A DNA stretch of 6,332 nt, from assembly GCA_002690445.1 (NCBI GenBank), contig NZER01000086.1, forward strand, positions 1 through 6,332, in the 5' to 3' direction. Of the stretch, positions 1 through 6,332 are shown piece after piece (positions within the stretch are counted from its first letter, which is position 1; each line of letters starts with the position of its first letter). Source of the stretch: Candidatus Pacearchaeota archaeon (lineage in GTDB: Archaea; Nanoarchaeota; Nanoarchaeia; Pacearchaeales; GW2011-AR1). A program made the translations under genes and the position numbers. The notes below the pieces were generated by a model. The model was not told the origin of the DNA and did no database searches. It worked only from the letters and a program-made list of their open reading frames with translations.

Positions 1-3000
1 CTAAAGAATCCGTAGGCCAATTATTCGTAGAAAGGGTTCCTCGTAAGCCAGTTTGGTCTTCCAACCTACCATTAATAAATAACTTTACGTTGCCTGAATG
101 AATTTGAGTATCTACCGTTAAAATAACACAGGTGGGAGTCCCATCTATTGGCATCTTGGTGGTTGATTTTAATGTAATAAATGTGGATTGAGTTCCATCA
201 TCTGGTTCTGCTCCCACAAAGGCATTCACGCGTCCTTCGTCGTCCATATATAAACCCCAAGCATCAAAATTAGCTGTAGTATCTGTAGATTCGTTAAAAG
301 AGGCTATATAAGCCCTTTCACCAGAATCAGCCCAAGAAACAGGTGTAACATGCGCCAGCACACTCATTTCATCTCTTGGATAAGTAAATGCTGAATTAGC
401 TGCTACTGTTGCTGAGAATGGAAATTCTATATAATTACCACCATCTTTATCAAAATACTTAGTATTACCCGCCAAACCTTCCACATTATCATATATTTTT
501 ATCTCTTTGGCTGTAATTTTCTCTGTACCTCCTCCCGATAAAGCAAAATTCGTTGACCAAGTAGAAGCATCTAATTTATTAAGGGGTCTTCTATCTGGGT
601 CAACAAGGGAAGTGTTATAATATCTATAACCATAAATCACTGGAGATGTAGAATCAGCATAATACCAACCTTTAGTATCATCATAGGAAGATGAAGTATT
701 TCTCAAATCCTCATTTAACGGTACATGTAGAATAGAACGATGGTATTGACTATTAATAGGCATATCATCAAGAATTATAAATCCATACCATAAATCTCCG
801 TCCGCCGCTGCCCATTTAAATTCAGGGAAAAAGGCATCTTTTTCAAAAGGAGTCACCTTAAATCCTGTAGGATTGGCTGGTTTAACATCTTCAAATACCG
901 TCAATAAAAACGGTTTGGGTAAAGAAACATTGTCGGTAGAAGACACTACTAAAGTTGAATCAATAGACTCATCATCAGTAGTTAAAGCTAAGTCCAAATA
1001 ATCTCCCTCCACCTTTTTTTCTCCAACATTAAAAACTTTTGGCATATTGACCATATTAATTTGGTTATCTCTTGGTACAAAACTACCCGCTTGTCCTCCT
1101 CTGACACCGTTCCATGCCGATGAATCATCATCCTTAGCAGCTGCCGGTGCCCCAAATCCATAATCTTGCAAATCGAATATAGTTTCTGAGGGATTTAAAT
1201 CGGGTTGGGGCATCCATTGATTAACATATGCAGAAGGTATACCTCCCACAGTCTCGAAATTAGCAGTAGATTCATTAAAGGTAGCACCGGGAGTTCCCCA
1301 AGCATCATTATCAGCCCAAGTAGTAGAATCTCCACCATATGGAGAAACAACTTCCAGTGTGCGATAAGTTTTATTGGGTAAGGTTCTGAATGTATCTGCT
1401 GTGTCACCAGTTCTATTAGTAATCTTGAAATACACCCAATATTTTTCAGGGCCAATCCACAATGAAGGTAAATTGTCATCCGATATTAAATTTATATCTC
1501 CCGTACTACCATAACCGCTCCAACCATCAATAGTAATAACATCATGGTCTACAAAAGAAATAGTTAAACCAGATTTATAATTATCAACATCACCCCCTAT
1601 AGTAGACCCGTCTGTGTGGACGGTTCCTTCACCAATACAATGTTGTCCTGAAGCTGCTGTTCCCTTGGTGATGGTTCCTTTAGCTATTAAATAAGCCCTG
1701 TATGTAGTACCTACCGTAGAAAAAAGAGGTTCTGTTGTGTCTACCTTTAAAGTTATTGTACCCATTTTTCCAGATGACGCGTCTGTTATTTCAGTGCTGG
1801 GTTTTTCCAATACTTCCAATACCTTAGCCGAACATTGTATATTTTCCCTTTTTGTAAGATATAAAGAAGTCAGTCCATCCCCATTAGTTGTAGCTGTTGG
1901 AATTAGGTCCGTGTAGGATGGGGTGGAATAACCAGAACCTCCCCCTTCACCCAAATTATCTATATAATAAGGTTTAATTACAGCTGTGGTGGCGTTTTGT
2001 GTGGGTTGTAGCATCAGTCTTGAAAAACCTTTTGATTCCCAACCATTCATCCAGTATTTTTTATTAACATAATAATCGTAATCATAGAAGACGTGTAAAG
2101 CGTCTGAAGAAGAATCTCCTACAGTTAAAGTAGTACCTGCTATTGCATTAGTATAGCTAGATGCTAATTTAAACTTATTAGCGTCTCCTACAGTGTTATT
2201 AACGATATAATAAATTGTAGGGGTGTCTCTGAAAGTATTGTCCACACTTTCTGCATCTTCTCCTCCTATTTGAATATTGCCCAGACCATTATTATAATAA
2301 ACAACCTTGTGACCCGTGCTCCAATTATGAGCTGTGGAACCATAAGAACCTCCATATATTACAATTTCATTGGGGCTGCCCGGTGAATGGACATCAGTTT
2401 GTCCACGGAAAGTTACTCCTATTCCGGGCGAAGTAATGAACATACGCTCTCCCGTCCCTGCTCCACCACTTTTTTCATTATTTACAAATTTTAAAGGTAC
2501 ATCATTAGATATACTTTGTGATGAACTCATCACTAAATTATTTTGGTCTGTTACGGTTGCTACAGTAGTCCCAAATGCTACTCCCGTACCTTGTATTACA
2601 TCTCCTACCTCAATGGTTCCTACATTGCCGTCTACTACCAGAGCAGTACTACTTGTTGTACCAACCTTGTTGGCTGTAGCCGCCTGAGTAGTTCTATTAT
2701 AATAAAGATTTCTGTGATTTAGGGTCTCATTAGAAACTTGAGCTCCTAAACTTACATGAGCGTCACTATAGGAAACTGCCCAAGATGGGGTTGTTACCGG
2801 ACTTACTTTGTTGAAGTATAAAGTTCTATCATCAGTTAAAGTTTGATTCGAACTCAGCACTAAATTCTGTTGGTCTGTTACAGTTACTATAGAAGGAGTT
2901 CCTACTATTCCTGTACCTGTTACTACGTCTCCCACTTTAATTGTTCCTACGTTAGTATCTACTACCAAAGCAGTGGTATCATCCATACCGCCGGACACAT

Positions 3001-6000
3001 TGACCGCGGCTGTAGCCGCCTCTGTATTGGACCAAGTAGACACTAGTGTAGAATATGTAAAAGGAGAACCAGCATCGTGGTACCAAGTCTCACTATAAGC
3101 TTCGTCAAATCTAGCATCGGTCCAATTTGTTTGGTCAACAGGCGAAAACCAATCACGGTTCTCATCGCCTTCTATTGATGCCGTATCTAAATAAGTATCG
3201 GCGGGTAAAGTACCGCCAGCAGTCCACGCTATAGGACCGTCAGAAGTAAGATTTGAACTATTATAACCTTGCCAATATAAATATCTCCATGATTTTTTAC
3301 ATAGATGTTCCGATGAAATTTGAGATGGGTCCTCAAAGCCTAAAGATATAAAGCTGTCTGATTTTTTCCCAATCTTAGCCATTGAAGCAGAATTATTTGT
3401 GAATCTTTGGCCTTCCCCCCACAGTGTAGCATTTGTGTTGTCTCCACCCGCTATTCTTATTGTAGAAGAATCATTATCATCAGAGAGTGTATTATTTTGA
3501 TGGGACATATTAATACCATTTACACTAATGGAATCTATAAAGATACTGGTTTCCATATCAGCATTATCATCACCATGGAACCAATCGTCCGCCTGACCAC
3601 TGGTATTGGTTGAATAATTAGACATCGAATTAAAGGTCCATATAGATAAATTCTTAGTCCAGCTAGACGGGTCGTGACCCAGTCTTCCTACATCATCCTT
3701 GAAGAAAAATTGTGCATCGTTTCCGGCCCCTGTAATTTCTGCTCTGTTAGCAGTAGTATGAGCTATCGCAGTAGTAGCCTCTTCATGTAAGTAAAATGTA
3801 TTTGCATCAATAACTTCAACATACATCCGCACCGCATCGTAAACAGCCGGAGAAGATGCTAGCCTCGTGCCCCCACCGTCATGGTATATAAGGGCATCGC
3901 CATCCGATAACCCATGAGAAGATGATGTAAAAACGCCGGGGTCGGCAACGGGGCATTGCGCTTGTGGCATCGAAAATCTTTCTTCTTTGATATTAGTCAG
4001 CTCCATTCCGTCCTTACTATTAGTTTCTTCTGTGTCGTCGATAGAAGCGGGTAAAAGTTCGAATCCGTCTCTAGAGACTATATGTAAATTAGCACTCTTG
4101 GTCACAGGTGAATACCTTATTATCCAATCGGCCCATTCATCTTCTCCTAAATCTGTTCCAATATCTTCTTGTACAGATTTAATAAATGCATCAGATGCCT
4201 CGGAATTATATAAATTTTTAAGATAAAAATCTTCATTAGTCCTATCTATACGAGTATCGTAATATTGAGACTGGGTCGAAAAATAAGTACTTGCGCCGGG
4301 ACGTAAGGGTATAACTTGAAGACCGAGTGAAGTATTAACTACCCAAAAAGCCATAGCGGATAAATTATCAGTGGTATTATCTTCTATAACACCATTTTGT
4401 GCCATGGGGCGTGAAATAGGTTTATGGTCTGTCCAATTAGTAGCATCATTGTATGTAGAATCACCTCTACCACCCAACCTAGTTATAAATTCATATAAAG
4501 ATTCTCCCTTTCCTACCGGTGAGGCAGATAGGCAAACAAACATACCTCTTCTGTTTAAAATTATATCATCCTTATCATCAGATATAGAAGGTGTACCATC
4601 ACTGCCAGAAACCTCATTGGTTGAAAACGCCTTCGCCATCTTCGCTATATTCATTGTTATTTTTAAGCTCATTGTTTGAGTGTCCCATACCTTATTCTGG
4701 GCCTCTGAATTTGAATCACCATCACCCAGAGGTAATTGTCCTGCCCCCTCAAACCCAACTAATTCATTTGGCATTGCTAAACCCATAGTAACTGATGGGC
4801 ATGGTAAATTCTTATATTGAACCATACATTCCTGCCCTTTAAATAATTCTAGATACTTTGCGTTATTAAAACCATGGGGAGAAGTATAAGCCACTCCCTC
4901 TCCCTGATATTTCCAGAAATGATAAAAATTACAGGACTGTCCACCCGTCAATTTTTTCTCAGTACTAAATCTAACGGCTCCCGTGGCCTGTAATATGTTT
5001 TCTCCTTCTTCTGACTCTGATGCTTGTTGAAATTCTCTTGCTCCCCTAACGGTATGGAAAATAGAGTTCATAGGGGTTATTTCATCCCCATATCTTTCTC
5101 TACCAATTAATGTTTCTCCGTCATATTTTACATCGGGATTAGGTGTCGCTGATTTGAACGGAACCCTTTTCCTAACATAATGAGAAGGGCTTTTCTTACC
5201 GCTCTTCTTAAGTCCCCACCATCCTCCTCCGTCTGAATTGGTTTGGTGGCTTGATAGATACATTTTCTTCTTTCCATCAACAGTTGTTGCATAGTCTCCT
5301 TTCAGCTCAGACTCGGAGTGCGTGCAATTCGGTGAAGAATCTTCAGCTTTAGAAGCATGAATTTGGTCCCCGAAATCTTTAGTGTCATTTGATAAATGTT
5401 GTTTATCTCTTTGGATGACGTTTCTCTGAATAGATTGAAATTCTAATTCAGACTCCCTTCTTTGGGAACCATCGAAATTCTCTACTAGTGATTCATAATT
5501 ATTAGCCCACGAAGACACTACATGTATATCCGACCTGTATTTTCTAGAACGTAAATAACCATATCTATTTTCATTAATAGGAGGGGAAACAAGTACATTT
5601 TTAAATGCTACAGCTGTAGCTGTAGTTATGTTTATTGCTGTTCCTGCTATAGCAAGAGCGGCAGTCTCTGCAAATTGTAATACATTATCATCTATTCGTA
5701 TAGCAAAGTATTCAATTTCTCTATCTATACCAGTTAAAGCCGCGTCTCCATAAAATCTTACAAACGGAGAATACGTAATAGGTTCTCCCGTTTTGAGTTG
5801 ATGGTTTTCTACGGTTATTCTATCATCTATTGCTCCTGTAAAGATTAGGTCTAAATTATTACCTAAAGTTAATGATGAACTCATTACCAAATTGTTTTGG
5901 TCTGTTACAGTAGCTACGGTAACACCAGCTGGTATTCCTGTGCCTGTTATTGTATCTCCCACCTCAATAGTTCCTACATTAGTATCTACTACTATATTAG

Positions 6001-6332
6001 TGCGTGCTCCGCTAATTTCATTAATCCTAGCTGTAGAAGAAGCAACGACTCCAGTAATGACCTTTCCTCTTTTAACAGGATTGATAGAGCCGCCAGCGCC
6101 CCAGTCTATACCATCGGCTGAGGTTTTCATTTTGTAAATTGAAAATGCTGGTAAATTAGACCCCGAATTGCTGCTGGTAGATATATTATAGAATCCCAAA
6201 GAACCAGACTTAAGATTCGCGTCGCCATAAGTAGGTTTTTCGGCTACTGGAAATCTGAACAATCCAATTTTGGGTTCTACCTTATCCCCAACTAGGATAT
6301 ATCCACTACCTCCATCATACAAATCTGGATTA
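1..6332 (-). CDS. Giant modular structural/adhesin-like protein, partial at both ends
   Basis: One frame stays open through the whole window: 2,110 codons without TAA, TAG or TGA, running from codon 6331-6329 to codon 4-2. Start and stop both lie outside. Checks near 5882, 4403, 3401, 2342 and 1262 all fall in the same frame, so there is no frameshift. The translation has repeated beta-rich modules (A three times, B three times), a possible fibronectin-III-like segment and a C-terminal LamG-like jelly roll. Gly, Ser, Thr, Asn and Asp are abundant and only 10 Cys occur. No enzyme motif, membrane segment or signal peptide was seen, but the N-terminus is missing. Repeats of this kind are familiar from very large virion proteins of marine tailed phages, so a tail-fibre or other surface protein that contacts the host is the best guess. 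A cellular giant adhesin is the alternative. The coding call is near certain; the role is inferred. Confidence 0.93.
2..448 (-). other. LamG / concanavalin A-like jelly-roll domain, cut by the window edge
   Basis: Window residues 1962-2110. The order of motifs fits Laminin_G_3-type domains: KYFDKDGGNYIEFPFSA at the start, then a strand MSVLAHVTPVSW in the position of the usual hydrophobic W-containing strand, AYIASFNES, FDAWGLYMDDEGRVNAFVG, and finally VKLFINGRLEDQTG, the hallmark strand with N-G-x-x before a turn. The last strands, normally 20-40 residues more, must lie beyond the window. These domains commonly bind glycans or mediate adhesion, and in phage proteins often sit at exposed tips, so a host-surface contact is plausible. 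One Cys (2068) is present without an obvious partner in view. Confidence 0.7.
722..895 (-). other. Possible fibronectin type III-like segment
   Basis: Window residues 1813-1870. The run VKPANPTGFKVTPF, then FPEFKWAAADGDLWYGFIIL, follows the Pro-x-x-Pro linker, first strand, single Trp and later Tyr seen in fibronectin III-like folds (linker with prolines, W in the second strand, Y in the fourth). The segment is short, about 60 residues against the usual 85-95, so either only part of the fold is recognised here or the likeness is chance. Such domains are common in phage tail and surface proteins. Confidence 0.3.
896..2119 (-). other. Long unassigned stretch C-terminal to the repeats
   Basis: Window residues 1405-1812. 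It contains a Gly-rich linker (GEGGGSGYS), strand-rich sequence (GKMGTITLKVDTTEPLF, LWIGPEKYWVYFKITNRTGD), and an Ala/Gly/Asp hinge (FGAPAAAKDDDSSAW). Two of the ten cysteines lie here (1500, 1565). The part KVLEVLEKPSTEITDASSG to YLIAKGTITKG reads like one beta-sandwich and KYWVYFKITNRTG like another, but neither can be assigned to a family by eye. A short motif near 1672-1692 recurs in the C-terminal LamG-like domain. Confidence 0.35.
2120..2335 (-). repeat. Repeat B, copy 3 (diverged, with insertion)
   Basis: Window residues 1333-1404. It begins HNWSTGHKVVYYNNG, has the core TIYYIVNNTVGDANKFKLASS and ends TNAIAGTTLTV. The ending matches copy 1 (ALAIAGTAINI) well. About 15 extra residues (around GGEDAESVDNTFRD) sit between the opening and the core compared with copy 2, and NNTVG is inserted before the DAN. 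It follows repeat A copy 3 after about 50 residues, echoing the A-then-B order of copy 1. Confidence 0.6.
2486..2647 (-). repeat. Repeat A, copy 3
   Basis: Window residues 1229-1282: VVDGNVGTIEVGD, GTGVAFG, TVATVTDQNNLVMSS and closing PLKF. It is closer to the distant copy 1 than to its neighbour copy 2 in the second half: the 12 residues of VATVTDQNNLVM are identical in copies 1 and 3. In the matching DNA (5874-5920 against 2520-2566) 41 of 47 bases agree and all six differences are synonymous. Confidence 0.85.
2813..2974 (-). repeat. Repeat A, copy 2
   Basis: Window residues 1120-1173, 54 residues aligned without gaps to copies 1 and 3: VVDTNVGTIKVGD, then GTGIVGT, TVTDQQNLVLSS and a closing TLYF. 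It keeps all core positions but differs in the middle (GTPSIV in place of AGVTVA). Copy 3 starts 109 residues after copy 2 starts, so these two form a tandem pair separated by a 55-residue spacer. Residues just upstream (AATAA) match those upstream of copy 3 (AATAN), with the same 14 bases at 3008-3021 and 2672-2685. Confidence 0.85.
2975..3730 (-). other. Probable beta-rich module between repeat B2 and repeat A2
   Basis: Window residues 868-1119, no family assigned. It includes WTKNLSIWTFNSMSNYS, then ETSIFIDSISVNGINMSH, a pattern like the strand D-x-I-x-V-x-G often found late in jelly-roll carbohydrate-binding or LamG-like domains. An aromatic-rich stretch (KSWRYLYWQGYNSSN) follows, then a Trp/Asp-rich part (DWFSPVDQTNWTDARFDEAY). 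The final residues (TEAATAAVNVSGGMDD) resemble those before repeat A3 and are probably part of the A unit. A lectin-like fold is a guess from strand pattern only. Confidence 0.35.
3731..3931 (-). repeat. Repeat B, copy 2
   Basis: Window residues 801-867. It opens with SSSHGLSDGDALIYHDGGG and has the core MYVEVIDANTFYLHEE followed by ATTAIAHTTANRAEIT. This copy best fits the HGL-x-GD-x-V/L-x-Y ... V-x-DAN-x-F-x-L pattern and helps recognise the two more diverged copies. It stands alone, with no repeat A directly before or after it; the next A copy starts about 250 residues later. Confidence 0.7.
3932..5152 (-). other. Large non-repetitive central region, family unknown
   Basis: Window residues 394-800, the longest part of the protein without any A or B repeat. 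It holds five of the ten cysteines (window residues 467, 502, 511, 600 and 793), many aromatic residues (NFYHFWKYQ), and alternating hydrophobic strands such as AMAFWVVNTSLGLQVIPL and WADWIIRYSP. The part around 580-610 (ILNRRGMFVCLSASPVG) reads like a compact globular core. No catalytic motif was recognised. It may carry a function distinct from the repeats, for example a receptor-binding or assembly domain, but nothing in the sequence decides this. Confidence 0.45.
5153..5272 (-). other. Lys/Arg-rich patch
   Basis: Window residues 354-393. Within 40 residues it has KKK, KK, KK and RKR runs plus a final Lys, 11 basic residues in all, arranged around a GGGWWG turn. It stands out in a protein otherwise rich in Asp, Asn, Ser and Thr. 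It could bind a negatively charged partner such as nucleic acid, acidic glycans or an acidic face of a neighbouring subunit. No known motif was recognised and the function is open. Confidence 0.45.
5339..5497 (-). other. Charged, probably helical segment
   Basis: Window residues 279-331, from YESLVENFDG to SKAED. It is dense in Glu, Gln, Arg, Lys and Asp (for example QRRESELEFQSIQRNVIQRD) and nearly free of Gly and Pro, unlike the strand- and turn-rich sequence on both sides. It looks like an alpha-helical stalk or linker. A convincing heptad pattern could not be established by eye, so coiled coil is not claimed. Confidence 0.4.
5618..5821 (-). repeat. Repeat B, copy 1
   Basis: Window residues 171-238. 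It opens with ENHQLKTGEPITY, continues to a core IEYFAIRIDDNVLQFAET, and closes with ALAIAGTAINITT. This pattern (His, turn with Thr-Gly-Glu/Asp, Val/Ile-x-Tyr, then a strand with Asp-Asp/Ala-Asn before a hydrophobic-x-Phe/Leu, then Ala-x-Ala-Gly-Thr) recurs twice more in the protein. Similar modules occur beside repeat A in large marine phage proteins as I recall them. The copies are much more diverged from each other than the A copies, so the boundaries are approximate. Confidence 0.65.
5840..6001 (-). repeat. Repeat A, copy 1 (54-residue beta module)
   Basis: Window residues 111-164. The unit runs from VVDTNVGTIEVGD through GTGIPAG and TVATVTDQNNLV to a closing LIF. It aligns without gaps to copies 2 and 3, and matches copy 3 at 37 of 54 residues by hand count. 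The VGD-x3-GTG start and the TVTDQ-x-NLV-x-SS core suggest a small beta-strand module like those repeated in large marine phage structural proteins. That family link is from memory, not a search. Repeat B copy 1 follows after only six residues. Confidence 0.85.
6002..6331 (-). other. N-terminal unassigned stretch of the visible protein (window residues 1-110)
   Basis: The first 110 visible residues are in frame with the rest and belong to no family I recognise. They start with a Gly-rich run (DGGSG), followed by short hydrophobic strands such as IGLFRFPV, and a Ser/Asn/Gly-rich linker (STSSNSGSN). The last residues before repeat A (STARINEISGAR) probably belong to the repeat unit itself, since comparable sequence precedes the other two copies. 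The gene continues upstream of the window. Confidence 0.5.

Noticed and set aside
1195..1479. 94-codon minus-strand open frame in a different frame from the giant gene
   Set aside because: It overlaps the continuous long frame entirely, has an unconvincing Leu/Ile-rich translation, and the long frame carries the repeat and domain signals.
2370..2687. 105-codon plus-strand open frame
   Set aside because: It is antisense to repeat A copy 3. Its Val/Thr/Pro-rich sequence, and its likeness to the plus-strand frame at 5892-6137, arise because both mirror the same repeat on the coding strand.
3413..3420. Run of C near 3415-3420 as a possible frameshift or sequencing error site
   Set aside because: The minus-strand frame is the same before and after the run and the translation (LWGEGQRF) reads smoothly through it.
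3407..4788. Plus-strand open frames at 3407-3613, 3987-4226, 4371-4679 and 4591-4788
   Set aside because: All are short, two overlap each other, all lie opposite the uninterrupted minus-strand frame, and none shows a recognisable protein.
2486..6001. CRISPR array or DNA-level direct repeats
   Set aside because: The recurring segments are 162-base in-frame protein repeats with mostly diverged DNA and irregular spacing, not short identical repeats with even spacers.
5892..6137. Two overlapping plus-strand open frames opposite repeat A copy 1
   Set aside because: Both are shadows of the repeat on the minus strand; one has a Ser/Tyr-rich translation of low complexity and neither has a plausible ribosome site or family.
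1..6332. Alternative genetic code or stop-codon recoding
   Set aside because: None of the three standard stop codons occurs in the long frame, so nothing calls for reassignment.

Overview
The window lies entirely inside one very large protein-coding gene on the minus strand. Frame-by-frame reading gives 2,110 consecutive codons (whole codons occupy 6331 down to 2) with no in-frame stop. Neither the start nor the stop codon is inside the window. No intergenic DNA, RNA gene, insertion sequence, CRISPR array, promoter or terminator was found. The short open frames on the plus strand are antisense shadows of this gene. Residue numbers below count from the first whole codon at 6331 (window residue 1), not from the true N-terminus.

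The protein is rich in Gly, Ser, Thr, Asn and Asp, poor in Cys (10 in 2,110), and modular. From N- to C-terminus it holds: an unassigned Gly/Ser-rich stretch (1-110); repeat A copy 1 (111-164), followed almost at once by repeat B copy 1 (171-238); a charged, probably helical segment (279-331) and a Lys/Arg-rich patch (354-393); a long non-repetitive region with half of the protein's cysteines (394-800); repeat B copy 2 (801-867); a probable beta-rich module (868-1119); repeat A copies 2 and 3 (1120-1173, 1229-1282); repeat B copy 3 (1333-1404); a long unassigned stretch ending in a possible fibronectin-III-like segment (about 1813-1870); and a LamG/concanavalin-like jelly-roll domain (about 1962-2110) that runs off the window edge.

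Repeat A (core VGD-x3-GTG ... TVTDQ-x-NLV-x-SS) and repeat B (HGL-x-GD-like start, then a Y-x-V-x-DAN-x-F-like core) resemble modules I recall from large structural or fibre-like proteins of marine tailed phages, often known only from metagenomes. With the C-terminal lectin-like fold and the AT-rich coding sequence, this suggests a marine tailed virus of bacteria or archaea and a giant virion-surface or host-attachment protein. That assignment is inference: no capsid, terminase or tail-assembly gene is visible to confirm it, and a cellular giant adhesin is the main alternative.
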